A DNA stretch of 64,000 nucleotides from Shinella granuli (GTDB taxonomy: Bacteria > Pseudomonadota > Alphaproteobacteria > Rhizobiales > Rhizobiaceae). The position numbers were made by a program, and so were the translations under genes. This document shows positions 55,866 to 64,000 of the stretch, in pieces. Position 1 is the stretch's first letter; each line of letters begins with the position of its first letter. The notes under the pieces were generated by a model that did not search any database, had not been told where the DNA came from, and saw nothing but the letters and a program-made list of their open reading frames with translations. The stretch spans positions 62,001 through 126,000 of the forward strand of contig NZ_SLVX01000010.1 of the NCBI RefSeq assembly GCF_004341885.1, read 5' to 3'.

Positions 55866-55927
55866 GTTTCATTGTGCGAAATCGCCTAGAATGAAATGAT
55901 GTCGAAACGGGAAAAAGGGAGTTCGTC

Positions 55928-56254
55928 ATGCCTGAAGTCAATGCGACGGATGCGGAGCGGGTTGTTGCGGCCTTTGCCCCCATGGCGGCCGATCCGCTTC
56001 TCCTGACGCCCTTCGAGATCGGAATGGCGATGTACCGGCACTGGCTGGGCGCGACGTCGCGCCTGCTCCAGGACCAATCCGCCCATCTGCAGAATCTCGC
56101 CGAATGCGACAATCCCTTCAACATGCTGGTCTATCAGACGTAGTTCGCCGAGAAATCCGTCGCGGCCGGCCTCGATGAACTGCGCCGGGGCGTCGATACG
56201 GTCACGGAAGCCGCCCGTGGCCATATGGCCGTCGGCGGGACGTTGCCGCAATAG
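55928..56254 (+). pseudogene. Phasin-like granule protein gene interrupted by an amber codon
   Basis: From the ATG at 55928 the frame encodes 71 residues (MPEVNATDAERVVAAFAPMA ... FNMLVYQT), then a TAG at 56141-56143. The same frame continues for 36 more residues, [20 protein letters not shown] and on to a second TAG at 56254. The continuous helical pattern and the FAEKS segment resemble phasin-type proteins that coat PHA granules, which suggests a nonsense mutation in a formerly 108-residue gene. Either a 71-residue short form is functional or the gene is inactive; a CAG-to-TAG change or a sequencing error would explain it. It is in the plus arm of the FNR-type promoter c, 70 bases after the box centre. 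Confidence 0.55.
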
Positions 56255-56328
56255 GACCGTGCCGTTGCCGGAGCAAACCGGAGGGTATGGGCGTTGAAGC
56301 CTTCGAACAGGCGACAAGGAGAGAGGGC

Positions 56329-58695
56329 ATGGCGAACGATCCTGACACCGGGGACCTCGCGCTGATTGACCGTTACTGGCGGGCGGCCAACTATCTTTCC
56401 GTCGGCCAGATCTACCTGATGGACAATCCGCTGCTCCGCGAGCCGCTCAAGGCGGAGCATGTGAAGCCGCGCCTTCTCGGCCACTGGGGCACCACGCCGG
56501 GTCTGAATTTCATCTACGCCCACCTCAACCGGATCATCAAGGCCCGCGATGCCGACATCCTCTACATCTGCGGCCCCGGCCACGGCGGGCCTGGCATGGT
56601 GGCCAACACCTATCTGGAAGGCACCTATTCGGAAATCTATCCGGAGGTGGGCGAGGACGAGGCAGGGCTGAAGAAACTCTTCCGGCAGTTCTCCTTCCCC
56701 GGCGGCATTCCGAGCCATGCGGCGCCCGAGACGCCCGGCTCGATCCACGAGGGCGGCGAGCTCGGTTATGCGCTGGTGCATGCCTATGGCGCGGCCTTCG
56801 ACAATCCCGACCTCGTCGTCGCCTGCGTGGTGGGGGACGGCGAGGCCGAGACCGGCCCGCTCGCCGCCGCCTGGCATTCCAACAAGTTCCTGAGCCCCGT
56901 CAGCGACGGCACGGTGCTGCCGATCCTGCATCTCAACGGCTACAAGATCGCCAACCCGACCGTGCTGGCACGCCTGCCGGACGAAGAGCTTGCCCATCTC
57001 TTCACCGGCTATGGCTACGATCCGATCTTCGTGGAGGGCCACGAGCCGCAGGCCATGCACCGGGACATGGCGGCGGCGCTCGACACGGCCTTCGACCGCA
57101 TCGCGGCCATCCGCGCCGCAGCGAAGGGCGAACCCGCCCGAAGGCCGCACTGGCCGATGATCGTGCTGCGCAGCCCCAAGGGCTGGACGGGGCCGAAGGA
57201 GGTGGACGGCAAGGTGGTCGAGAACCATTGGCGCTCGCACCAGGTACCCGTTTCCGAATGCCGCTCGAACGCCGCCCATCGCGACATCCTCGAAGCCTGG
57301 ATGCGCAGTTACGATCCGGAAGATCTCTTCGACGCGGCCGGCCGCCTCAAGCCGGACCTGCGGGCGCTCGCGCCGACAGGGGAACGCCGCATGGGTGCCA
57401 GCCCGCACGCCAATGGCGGCGTCCTGCGCAAGGCGTTGCGCACGCCGGACATTCGTGACTATGCGGTCGCCGTCGACAATCCCGGGGCTATCGACGCGCA
57501 GGCGACGAAGGTTCTCGGCGACTATCTGCGCGACGTGATCCGGCTGAACGCGGCGGAAAGCAATTTCCGCGTCTTCGGCCCGGACGAGACGGCCTCGAAC
57601 CGGCTCGGCAGCGTCTTCGAGGCGACGGATCGCGCATGGATGGCCGAGACGCTGCCGACGGACGATCATCTTTCGCCGGACGGCCGCGTCATGGAAGTCT
57701 TGAGCGAGCATCTTTGCCAGGGCTGGCTGGAAGGCTATCTCCTCACCGGCCGCCACGGCTTCTTCTCCTGTTACGAAGCCTTCATCCACATCGTCGATTC
57801 GATGTTCAACCAGCATGCCAAGTGGCTGAAGGTCGCGCGCGAGCTGTCCTGGCGCAAGCCGGTCTCCTCGCTCAACTACCTGCTGACCTCCCATGTCTGG
57901 CGGCAGGACCACAACGGCTTCTCGCACCAGGATCCCGGCTTCGTCGACCTCGTCGCCAACAAGGGCGCGGATATCGTGCGCGTCTACCTGCCGCCGGACG
58001 CCAACACGCTGCTTTGGGTCGGCGATCATTGCCTGAAGACCTGGAACCGCATCAACGTCATCGTCGCCGGCAAGCAGCCGGCGCCGCAATGGCTGGCCAT
58101 GGATGAGGCGGTGCGCCATTGCGAGGCCGGGCTCGGCATCTGGGACTGGGCGGGCACGGAAGAGGGGCTTGGCCCGGACATCGTGATGGCCTGCGCCGGC
58201 GACGTGCCGACCATGGAAACGCTCGCCGCCGTCGATCTCCTGCGCCGGGCGCTGCCGCACCTGCGCATCCGCGTCGTCAATGTCGTCGACCTGATGGTGC
58301 TGCAATCGCCGCAGCACCATCCGCACGGCATTTCGGACGCGGCTTTCGACCGGATCTTTACCCGCGACCGGCCGGTGATCTTCGCCTATCACGGCTATCC
58401 CTACCTCATCCATCGGCTTGTCTACAAACGCACGAACCACACGAACGTGCATGTCAGGGGCTTCATCGAGGAGGGCACGACCACCACGCCCTTCGACATG
58501 GCCGTGATGAACGAGCTCGACCGCTATCATCTCGCCATCGAGGCCGTCGAGCGCCTGCCGGCTCTGGGTGAAAAGGCGGCGGATATCGTTGCCGCGCTGA
58601 AGGGGAAGCTTGCCGAGCACCACGCCTATGTGCGCGAGCATGGCGAGGACATGCCGGAAATCCGGGACTGGAAATGGCCCTATCCGCGGCAGTAG
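56329..58695 (+). CDS. xfp: Xylulose-5-phosphate/fructose-6-phosphate phosphoketolase
   Basis: This 788-residue phosphoketolase has the family openings [40 protein letters not shown] near 60 and [20 protein letters not shown] near 88. The ThDP motif [20 protein letters not shown] is near 178, with [15 protein letters not shown] following. The C-terminal half has [20 protein letters not shown] near 478. It cleaves xylulose-5-P or fructose-6-P with phosphate to acetyl phosphate plus a triose or tetrose phosphate. With the acetate kinase across the promoter it forms an ATP-yielding shunt that avoids pyruvate dehydrogenase. AAGGAGAGAGGGC precedes the ATG. Confidence 0.96.
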   Translation: MANDPDTGDLALIDRYWRAANYLSVGQIYLMDNPLLREPLKAEHVKPRLLGHWGTTPGLNFIYAHLNRIIKARDADILYICGPGHGGPGMVANTYLEGTYSEIYPEVGEDEAGLKKLFRQFSFPGGIPSHAAPETPGSIHEGGELGYALVHAYGAAFDNPDLVVACVVGDGEAETGPLAAAWHSNKFLSPVSDGTVLPILHLNGYKIANPTVLARLPDEELAHLFTGYGYDPIFVEGHEPQAMHRDMAAALDTAFDRIAAIRAAAKGEPARRPHWPMIVLRSPKGWTGPKEVDGKVVENHWRSHQVPVSECRSNAAHRDILEAWMRSYDPEDLFDAAGRLKPDLRALAPTGERRMGASPHANGGVLRKALRTPDIRDYAVAVDNPGAIDAQATKVLGDYLRDVIRLNAAESNFRVFGPDETASNRLGSVFEATDRAWMAETLPTDDHLSPDGRVMEVLSEHLCQGWLEGYLLTGRHGFFSCYEAFIHIVDSMFNQHAKWLKVARELSWRKPVSSLNYLLTSHVWRQDHNGFSHQDPGFVDLVANKGADIVRVYLPPDANTLLWVGDHCLKTWNRINVIVAGKQPAPQWLAMDEAVRHCEAGLGIWDWAGTEEGLGPDIVMACAGDVPTMETLAAVDLLRRALPHLRIRVVNVVDLMVLQSPQHHPHGISDAAFDRIFTRDRPVIFAYHGYPYLIHRLVYKRTNHTNVHVRGFIEEGTTTTPFDMAVMNELDRYHLAIEAVERLPALGEKAADIVAALKGKLAEHHAYVREHGEDMPEIRDWKWPYPRQ

Positions 58696-58734
58696 CCGTG
58701 CCGTGGGCAAAGCGGTCCGTGAGGGGAGGGGATC

Positions 58735-60093
58735 ATGCTGTCACTGAAATCGCTCGGCGGCGCCGGAACCGTCACCGGTTCGAAGCATCTGCTTTCCCTC
58801 GGCGAGCATCGCATCCTGGTCGATTGCGGTCTCTTCCAGGGCCTGAAGAACCTGCGTGACCTCAACTGGACGCCCCTGCCGGTCTCCCCGCACGCCATCG
58901 ATGCGGTGATCCTCACCCATGCGCATCTCGATCATAGCGGATACCTGCCGCGTCTGGTGCATGCGGGCTATCGCGGCAAGGTCTATGCAACGCCGGCCAC
59001 CCGCGACGTCGCCGAACTGATCCTCATGGACAGCGGCCACCTGCAGGAAAAGGATGCGGACTTCCTCAACCGGCACAAGTTGTCGCGCCACCAGCCGGCC
59101 CTTCCGCTCTATGGCGTGCGGGACGCGCAACGGGCCGTCGAGCACTTCTCGACCGTGGAGTTCGGACAGGCGGTGCGGCTTGCCAACGGCGCGACCTTCC
59201 GCTTCCGTCCCGCCGGGCACATTCTGGGCGCAGCGAGCGTGGACCTCGAATGGGGCGGCCGCCGGATCGTCTTTTCCGGCGATATCGGGCGCTACAGCGA
59301 TCCGCTCATGCCGGACCCGGCTCCGCCGCCGGAGGCCGACTATATCCTCATCGAATCCACCTACGGCAATCGCATCCACGACAGGACCGACCCGGCCGAT
59401 GCCCTGCAAGCGGTCATCGACCGGACGGTCAGGCGCGGCGGCACGCTCGTCGTCCCGGCCTTCGCCGTCGGCAGGGCGCAGGAACTGCTCTACTATTTCT
59501 GGAAGCTGAAGCGGGCGGGCCGTCTTCCGGCCGTTCCGCTGTTCCTCGACAGTCCGATGGCCATCGACGCGACGGGGCTTCTGGGCCGGCACATGCAGGA
59601 TCACCGTCTCGATATGGAAACCTGCAAGGCCGTGTTCTCCATCGCGCGCTACACCGACGACGTCGAGGCTTCGAAGGCGATCAGCGCCAACCGGTTTCCC
59701 AAGATCGTCATTTCGGCTTCGGGCATGGCGACGGGCGGGCGCGTCCTGCATCATCTCAAGGCGTTCGCGCCCGATGCCCGCAATACGATCCTGCTTGCCG
59801 GCTTCCAGGCGGCCGGCACGCGAGGCCGCTCGCTCCAGGAAGGCGCGAGGGAGCTGAAGATCCATGGCTCCTGGGTGCCGGTCAATGCGGAGGTGGCGCA
59901 TCTCGACATGCTCTCGGCCCATGCCGATGCCGACGAACTGATGCGCTGGCTCTCCGCCTGCCCGCGCCCGCCGCGCAAGGTCTTCATCGTGCACGGCGAG
60001 GCCGAAGCCTCCGAAGCGTTGCGCATCCGCATCGCGCGGGAGCTTGGATGGGCGAGCGTCGTGCCGCGGCTCGATCAGGAATTCGTGTTGTGA
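58735..60093 (+). CDS. Metallo-beta-lactamase / beta-CASP RNase-like protein
   Basis: This 452-residue MBL-fold protein has a beta-CASP domain and an RNA-specificity C-terminus. ILTHAHLDHSGYLPRLVHAG near residue 59 is the metal-binding HxHxDH, GAASVDLEWGGRRIVFSGDI near 165 carries further ligands, ESTYGNRIHD near 205 is the beta-CASP motif A, and ISASGMATGGRVLHHLKAFA near 325 and LSAHADADELMRWL near 393 supply the later histidines. Family members are RNA exo/endonucleases of the CPSF-73/RNase J kind. The gene follows phosphoketolase by 40 bases, so it is probably cotranscribed. It may adjust mRNA turnover during oxygen limitation. Confidence 0.88.
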   Translation: MLSLKSLGGAGTVTGSKHLLSLGEHRILVDCGLFQGLKNLRDLNWTPLPVSPHAIDAVILTHAHLDHSGYLPRLVHAGYRGKVYATPATRDVAELILMDSGHLQEKDADFLNRHKLSRHQPALPLYGVRDAQRAVEHFSTVEFGQAVRLANGATFRFRPAGHILGAASVDLEWGGRRIVFSGDIGRYSDPLMPDPAPPPEADYILIESTYGNRIHDRTDPADALQAVIDRTVRRGGTLVVPAFAVGRAQELLYYFWKLKRAGRLPAVPLFLDSPMAIDATGLLGRHMQDHRLDMETCKAVFSIARYTDDVEASKAISANRFPKIVISASGMATGGRVLHHLKAFAPDARNTILLAGFQAAGTRGRSLQEGARELKIHGSWVPVNAEVAHLDMLSAHADADELMRWLSACPRPPRKVFIVHGEAEASEALRIRIARELGWASVVPRLDQEFVL

Positions 60094-60109
60094 GCCCGGC
60101 AGGCCGGGT

Positions 60110-60725
60110 TCAGGCGGAGCGGAGGTCCTTGCGGATCAGGACGAGGGTCGCGTCGTCGGGATAGGGGATCGCGACGAAACCCTGCTCCCGTTCGAGTTCA
60201 ATGGCCTCGTGGTTTTCGCGGCTTTCGAGCGATTCCAGGGTCTCGACGCCGCGAGACTGCGCGTAGCGGGCCGCATGGCGCAGCATTTCCCAGGCGATGC
60301 CCTTGTGCTTGTCCTCGGCGCGAACGGAGATCGCCACCTCCGCCTTCGTCATCGACGGATCGCAGGCAACCATCGCCGTCGCGACAATCGCCTTGCCGTC
60401 ATCGGCAAAGGCAAGGAAGTGCTCGGTCGCGCGATGATCGACCTGCGTCATGGCGAGGAGACGTTCATGGCTCATCTCGCGCACGCCGCGCGAGGAGACG
60501 TTCATGGCTCATCTCGCGCACGCCGCCGAGGAAACGGAAGCGTAGGTCTGCGGGCGCCACATGGGCGAAGAACGCGGCCAGAAGCGCCTCGTCCTCGGGG
60601 CGGACCGGGCGAATGTGGAGCACGAACCCGGTGCGGGTCACCAGATCGCAGCTCCAGAGGTCGGCGGCCGGCCGCACGGATGAACCGCCCGCTCGTTCCG
60701 GTTCCTCGTAGACAAGTGCTATCAT
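60110..60725 (-). pseudogene. GNAT acetyltransferase gene frameshifted by a 37-bp tandem duplication
   Basis: Reading from the ATG at 60725 (GAAGGAG upstream) the frame gives MIALVYEEPERAGG and a GNAT-type entry HIRPVRPEDEALLAAFFAHV up to VREMSHERLLA, then runs into the duplicated copy out of phase and soon departs. The other frame carries the same VREMSHERLLA and then continues MTQVDHRATEHFLAFADDG, VAISVRAEDKHKGIAWEMLR and GVETLESLESRENHEAIELE to a stop at 60110. Removing one 37-base copy restores a GNAT domain of about 190 residues resembling the acetyltransferase part of PatZ-type protein lysine acetyltransferases. FNR-type box d lies 80 bases before the start. Confidence 0.7.
60453..60526. 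repeat. Perfect 37-bp tandem duplication inside the GNAT gene
   Basis: Bases 60453-60489 and 60490-60526 are identical (each begins GCGAGGAGACGTTCATGG and ends CGCACGCCGC). Because 37 is not a multiple of three, the second copy shifts the reading frame. Loss of one copy by slippage would restore the gene. Confidence 0.9.
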
Positions 60726-60798
60726 CGCATTCTCCTTCGCAAGGTTCGAGATCGATTTCCGATATCGGCCATTGTGCACCCGCTGCCGCAACCGGGCT

Positions 60799-60812
60799 TT
60801 GATGCGGGTCAA
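60799..60812. promoter_or_regulatory. FNR/FixK-type box d in the GNAT / ornithine carbamoyltransferase divergent region
   Basis: TTGATGCGGGTCAA fits the rhizobial FixK pattern TTGAT-N4-GTCAA exactly. Leftward, CACAAT (complement of 60771-60776) is centred about 32 bases away and would serve the GNAT gene. Rightward the box is about 165 bases before the carbamoyltransferase ATG. Confidence 0.7.
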
Positions 60813-60969
60813 GGTGATGCGGAGGGACCGGGTGCAGTCTTTCCACATTTTCGAATGCCGGGAGGCGGTGCCGTGCCTGACGCAGAACATGGCCGCCAGG
60901 GCCGCGGCGGGGGCCACTGCATGACCTGCCCCATCGCGCGCGATCCGATCTGACAGAGGAGAAACCAAC

Positions 60970-61971
60970 ATGCCCGTCAATCTGCATGGCTGCAGTGTGC
61001 TGACGCTGGACGATTTTTCCGGCGCGGAGATCCGCTACCTGCTGCGTCTTGCCGCCGAGCTCAAGGCGGCGAAGCAGGCCGGCACGGAGGTGCCGCGTCT
61101 TGCCCGCAAGAACATCGCCCTGATCTTCGAAAAGGAATCCACCCGCACCCGCTCCGGCTTCGAGGTCGCGGCCTACGATCAGGGCGCGCACGTCACCTAT
61201 ATCGGCCCGTCCGGCAGCCATATCGGCCACAAGGAAACCATGAAGGACACGGCGCGCGTACTCGGACGCATGTACGACGCCATCGAGTTCAGGGGCTTCA
61301 GCCAGCATCAGGCGGATGTGCTGGCCGCCTATGCCGGCGTGCCGGTCTATAACGGGCTGACCGACGAGGCGCATCCGACCCAGGTTCTCGCCGACTTCAT
61401 GACGATGCGCGAATTCACCCACAAGCACCTGTCGGACACGACGCTCGTCTTCGTCGGCGCGGGGCGGGACAATGTGGCGACGTCGCTCGCGATCGGCGCG
61501 GCGAAGGTCGGCATGGACATGCGCATCGCTTCGCCCCGCGCGCTCTGGCCGGACGATGCGTTCTGCGATCGCGTCCGGTCCATGGCAGAAGCGAACGGCG
61601 GCAGCTTCCGGCTGGATGAGGATGTCCATGCCGCCGTGCTCGGGGCTGATTTCGTCTATACCGACGTCTGGCTTTCCATGGGCGAGAACGAGAGCGCCTG
61701 GCGGGAAAGGATAGAGCTCCTGACGCCCTATCGCGTGACCCGCGCGCTGTTGGCCGCGACGAGAACGCCGCATACAAAGTTCATGCATTGCCTGCCGGCC
61801 TTCCACAATGCGGAGACGGAGGTCGGGCAGGACATCGCCCGAAGCTACGGCATCGATTGCATGGAGGTCACCGACGAGGTCTTCGAATCCGCCGCATCGA
61901 TCGTGTTCGACCAGGCGGAAAACCGCATGCACACGATCAAGGCGATCCTCGTCGCCACTATCGGAGCGTGA
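60970..61971 (+). CDS. Ornithine carbamoyltransferase, catabolic (ArcB-like)
   Basis: This 333-residue carbamoyltransferase has the carbamoyl-phosphate site [20 protein letters not shown] near residue 52, the second-site [15 protein letters not shown] near 136, and the ornithine loop [12 protein letters not shown] near 272. The wording [32 protein letters not shown] and the length resemble catabolic ArcB enzymes more than short anabolic ArgF. ArcB phosphorolyses citrulline to ornithine and carbamoyl phosphate for ATP production. No arcA or arcC is present here, so partners must be elsewhere. Its location in an FNR-type island supports an anaerobic-energy role. Confidence 0.9.
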   Translation: MPVNLHGCSVLTLDDFSGAEIRYLLRLAAELKAAKQAGTEVPRLARKNIALIFEKESTRTRSGFEVAAYDQGAHVTYIGPSGSHIGHKETMKDTARVLGRMYDAIEFRGFSQHQADVLAAYAGVPVYNGLTDEAHPTQVLADFMTMREFTHKHLSDTTLVFVGAGRDNVATSLAIGAAKVGMDMRIASPRALWPDDAFCDRVRSMAEANGGSFRLDEDVHAAVLGADFVYTDVWLSMGENESAWRERIELLTPYRVTRALLAATRTPHTKFMHCLPAFHNAETEVGQDIARSYGIDCMEVTDEVFESAASIVFDQAENRMHTIKAILVATIGA

Positions 61972-62004
61972 CATGAGGATCGGTGCCCGGCGGGTTTGCT
62001 GCAC

Positions 62005-62018
62005 TTGATCGGCGTCAA
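62005..62018 (+). promoter_or_regulatory. FNR/FixK-type box e
   Basis: TTGATCGGCGTCAA fits TTGAT-N4-GTCAA exactly and is followed by TATCCT (62040-62045) centred 31 bases away, the class II arrangement. It is 70 bases before the ATG of the universal stress protein gene at 62082. Confidence 0.72.
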
Positions 62019-62081
62019 GGTGACGTTTTGCATGTGCACTATCCTTTACCCAGATAGAAAACAGGACGGAGGAGCAGTCCG

Positions 62082-62903
62082 ATGAGCTACAAGTCCATTC
62101 TCGTGAATCTGGATGTCGACGGGCCGATCGGTCCGGTCGTGAAGGCGGCGCGTGCGCTGGCGCAGCGATGGAACGCCAGGCTGATCGGATTTTGCGCGGC
62201 CGACGTGTATCTGCCGGTCACCGGGCCGGAGGGCGCGACGCTCGCCGCGGAAGTCTGGCAGCAGATGCGCGACGACGACGAGCGCCGGTTCAAGGAACTG
62301 CGCAAGGAATTCGAGACCCTGGTTGCCGGCGCCGTCGAGACCGAATGGCGCGAAGCCCTGGAAAGACCGACCTACGCCCTTGTTCAGGCATCGAGAGCGG
62401 CCGATCTCGTCGTCATGCAGGCGGCCGATGGCGCCGCGACGCGGGATACGGCGCGCCGGTCCGATCCGGGGAGCGTCGTCCTGCAGGCGGGGCGTCCCCT
62501 GCTGATTGTCGGGACGGAGGCGGAACACAGGCTCGGCAGGAAGATCGTGGTCGCCTGGAAGGACACGAAGGAAGCGCGGCGGGCGGTCCTCGATGCCGTG
62601 CCGCTGCTCCAGGCGGCCGACGATGTCATCGTGGTCACGGTGGCGCCCACCATCGATCAATGGGCTCGCGAGAGCATGGCCGACGTTACTGCGTTTCTCG
62701 CCCGCCATGGCGTGGCCGCGCGCAATGAAACCATGGAGAGCTACCACGAGAGCGACAGCCTGATCGCGCTCGTCGACCGCTACGATGCCGATCTCGTCGT
62801 TTCGGGCGCCTTCGGGCACAGCCGGCTCAGGGAATGGGCTTTCGGAGGCATGACCCGGTCGTTGCTCGACGAAGTCCGGCTCAACCGTTTCATGTCGAGC
62901 TGA
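62082..62903 (+). CDS. Universal stress protein, tandem-domain
   Basis: This 273-residue protein starts MSYKSILVNLDVDGPIGPVV. The second UspA domain is intact: KIVVAWKDTKEARRAVLDAV near residue 161 and YDADLVVSGAFGHSRLREWA near 235, followed by FGGMTRSLLDEV, which is the ATP-binding G-x-x-G-H-S pattern. The first half is degenerate. CGGAGGAG lies upstream of the ATG. FNR-type box e with a good -10 makes it one of the clearest oxygen-regulated genes in the window. It resembles the usp gene at 44616 more than that at 51664. Confidence 0.9.
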   Translation: MSYKSILVNLDVDGPIGPVVKAARALAQRWNARLIGFCAADVYLPVTGPEGATLAAEVWQQMRDDDERRFKELRKEFETLVAGAVETEWREALERPTYALVQASRAADLVVMQAADGAATRDTARRSDPGSVVLQAGRPLLIVGTEAEHRLGRKIVVAWKDTKEARRAVLDAVPLLQAADDVIVVTVAPTIDQWARESMADVTAFLARHGVAARNETMESYHESDSLIALVDRYDADLVVSGAFGHSRLREWAFGGMTRSLLDEVRLNRFMSS

Positions 62904-63049
62904 CCGGGCCGCTTGCGGCTGAACAAGGAACGCATGGTGGAAGGGTTTCGCAGTTCTGATTGTTGCAGCGCAAGCTCTGCGGCAATTCGGCAGGTAAGGA
63001 GCCTTTTCATCGCGAGGCACGATTGGTAAGCCTTGCGGGAGAGGTTTCG

Positions 63050-63442
63050 ATGAACAAGCGTCTGCAACAAAGCCGGATTGGAATGGTGGCCTTCGCCGTC
63101 GCCATCCTGATGGCGTTGCAGGTGCTCCTCAGCCCGTTCGCCGTTGCAGCCAGCGCCGCCACGTCGCCGGTCGATGCCTTCGGCAACCCGCTCTGCATCA
63201 CGCATATCGAGGAGCAGGAACCGGCGTCCGCGCCGGGCAAGGAGCGTTCGCTCGCTCCCGATTGCTGCGTGCTTGCCTGCGGCTCGGCCGCAGCCTTCGT
63301 GCCGACGCACCACGCCGTCCCTATCCTGTTCAATCCGCTTGCCCAGCCATCGCAGCGGATCCTCGATGGCTATGGCGACACTGTCCCGTCGGTGTATGAC
63401 GCGCTCCCCGGACATCCGCGCGGTCCCCCCACGAGCGCCTGA
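63050..63442 (+). CDS. DUF2946-like exported hypothetical protein
   Basis: This 130-residue protein has a single hydrophobic N-terminal segment (MVAFAVAILMALQVLLSPFA), a probable signal peptide or anchor ending near residue 36. A cysteine/histidine-containing middle (PLCITHIEEQE and APDCCVLACGSAAA) and a proline-rich tail resemble DUF2946 proteins found beside copper-handling genes. The next gene encodes a YcnI-type copper protein, in line with that. The start follows GGGAGAGG. The function is unknown; periplasmic copper binding is inferred. Confidence 0.65.
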   Translation: MNKRLQQSRIGMVAFAVAILMALQVLLSPFAVAASAATSPVDAFGNPLCITHIEEQEPASAPGKERSLAPDCCVLACGSAAAFVPTHHAVPILFNPLAQPSQRILDGYGDTVPSVYDALPGHPRGPPTSA

Positions 63443-63581
63443 TCGCCAGGCAGCGACCGTTCCGCGGCCATGATGATCAATCTGCCTTGGGCCCATTGAC
63501 GGGCAGGGCAGGTGACGTCGCGCGCCTCCTTCTTCCTTCAAATCTTGCCGGCAGGGATGACCGGCCTCATGGAGACTGACT

Positions 63582-64000
63582 ATGCTGAAAAGAATGCTTG
63601 CAACCGTTGCCGCCCTCGCAATCGGTTCCGGAACCGCCTTCGCCCATGTTTCGCTGCAACTGAAGGAGGCGCCGGTCGGCTCGACCTACCGCGCGATCTT
63701 CCAGGTGCCGCATGGTTGCGAAGGCAAGCCGACGAATGTGGTCCGCGTGCAGATCCCGGAAGGCGTCATCGCGGTCAAGCCGCAGCCGAAGGCCGGCTGG
63801 ACGCTCGAAAAGATCAAGGGCGCCTATGCGAAATCCTACGACTACCACGGCACGCCGACCAGTGAAGGCGTGAAGGAGATCGTGTGGAGCGGCGGCAGCC
63901 TTGGCGATGACGAATATGACGAGTTCGTCCTGCGGGTCTATCTGACGAAGGACCTGAAAGCGGGCGAAACGCTCCACTTCCCCGTGGTGCAGGAGTGCCC
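63582..64000 (+). CDS. YcnI/DUF1775 copper-associated protein (N-terminal part, cut by window edge)
   Basis: The frame from the ATG at 63582 stays open to the window end (139 codons visible). A signal peptide MLKRMLATVAALAIGSGTAF is followed by AHVSLQLKEAPVGSTYRAIF, so processing leaves an N-terminal or near-terminal histidine, which binds copper in YcnI proteins. PHGCEGKPTNVVRVQIPEGV, KAGWTLEKIKG and a YDEFVLRVYLTKDLKAGETL stretch are typical DUF1775 elements. GGAG lies 8 bases before the ATG. A PCuAC chaperone or CopD would be expected beyond the edge. Confidence 0.85.
   Translation, partial: MLKRMLATVAALAIGSGTAFAHVSLQLKEAPVGSTYRAIFQVPHGCEGKPTNVVRVQIPEGVIAVKPQPKAGWTLEKIKGAYAKSYDYHGTPTSEGVKEIVWSGGSLGDDEYDEFVLRVYLTKDLKAGETLHFPVVQEC

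Noticed and set aside
60453-60526. The tandem repeat as a short CRISPR-like array
   Set aside because: The two units are directly abutting with no spacer and lie within a coding sequence.
60970-61971. Calling the carbamoyltransferase anabolic argF
   Set aside because: Motif wording, length and the FNR-type setting favour the catabolic ArcB type, although this needs kinetics to settle.

Overview
The window looks like part of a secondary replicon (megaplasmid or chromid) of an alphaproteobacterium in the Rhizobiaceae. The evidence is a complete repABC cassette with its antisense RNA, GC-rich codon use, many ABC uptake operons, LysR, Lrp, MocR and DeoR regulators, and FixK/FNR-type boxes. I see no rRNA, tRNA, CRISPR array, insertion sequence or phage genes.

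Layout. (1) 1-5.7 kb, minus strand: a polar amino-acid ABC transporter with an ornithine-cyclodeaminase-like enzyme, a PLP dehydratase cut by the window edge, and an M20 amidohydrolase. The gene set recalls the ehu/eut ectoine loci but does not match them fully. (2) 5.8-22.8 kb: a carbohydrate or polyol catabolic island with a TIM-barrel isomerase, a Gfo/Idh/MocA oxidoreductase, an Xre regulator, a cupin-like protein, a ThDP enzyme, a HisD-like dehydrogenase, a CUT1 ABC transporter, two GMC oxidoreductases, a HAD phosphatase, a DeoR regulator and a GH3 enzyme. (3) 23.0-26.2 kb: a phospholipase D / YbhN-type membrane protein / EEP phosphatase trio equivalent to E. coli ybhO-ybhN-ybhP. (4) 26.3-36.5 kb: a RES-Xre toxin-antitoxin pair, a quinone-reductase-like enzyme, an Lrp regulator divergent from a pyruvate-dehydrogenase-E1-like gene, a MocR and two LysR regulators, DUF983, and a decayed transporter. 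(5) 36.7-40.0 kb: a probable 2-aminothiazoline-4-carboxylate (ATC) operon: ATC hydrolase, N-carbamoyl-cysteine hydrolase and Cds1-type cysteine desulfhydrase, preceded by the stump of an Asp/Glu-racemase-like gene. (6) 40.1-43.9 kb: repABC with candidate parS palindromes. (7) 44.5-62.9 kb: an oxygen-limitation survival island with three universal stress proteins, two P-type ATPases, a DUF4010 membrane protein, PHA synthase, a broken phasin-like gene, acetate kinase, phosphoketolase, a beta-CASP RNase-like protein, a broken GNAT acetyltransferase and catabolic ornithine carbamoyltransferase. (8) 63.0-64.0 kb: start of a DUF2946-YcnI copper-type locus.

The most coherent signal is in region 7. 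Five 14-bp FixK/FNR-type boxes (TTGAY-N4-RTCAA or close variants) lie in front of its transcription units. Several have a -10-like hexamer about 31 bp from the box centre, the class II activator geometry. The genes fit a microaerobic energy programme: phosphoketolase plus acetate kinase make ATP, PHA synthase takes up excess reductant and carbon, carbamoyl phosphate can come from citrulline, and stress proteins and ion pumps maintain the cell. Two genes here carry apparent lesions, an amber codon in the phasin-like gene and a 37-bp tandem duplication in the GNAT gene. The ATC-to-cysteine-to-sulfide operon is the second most interesting system. All functions are inferred from sequence features and family knowledge; no database search was run.
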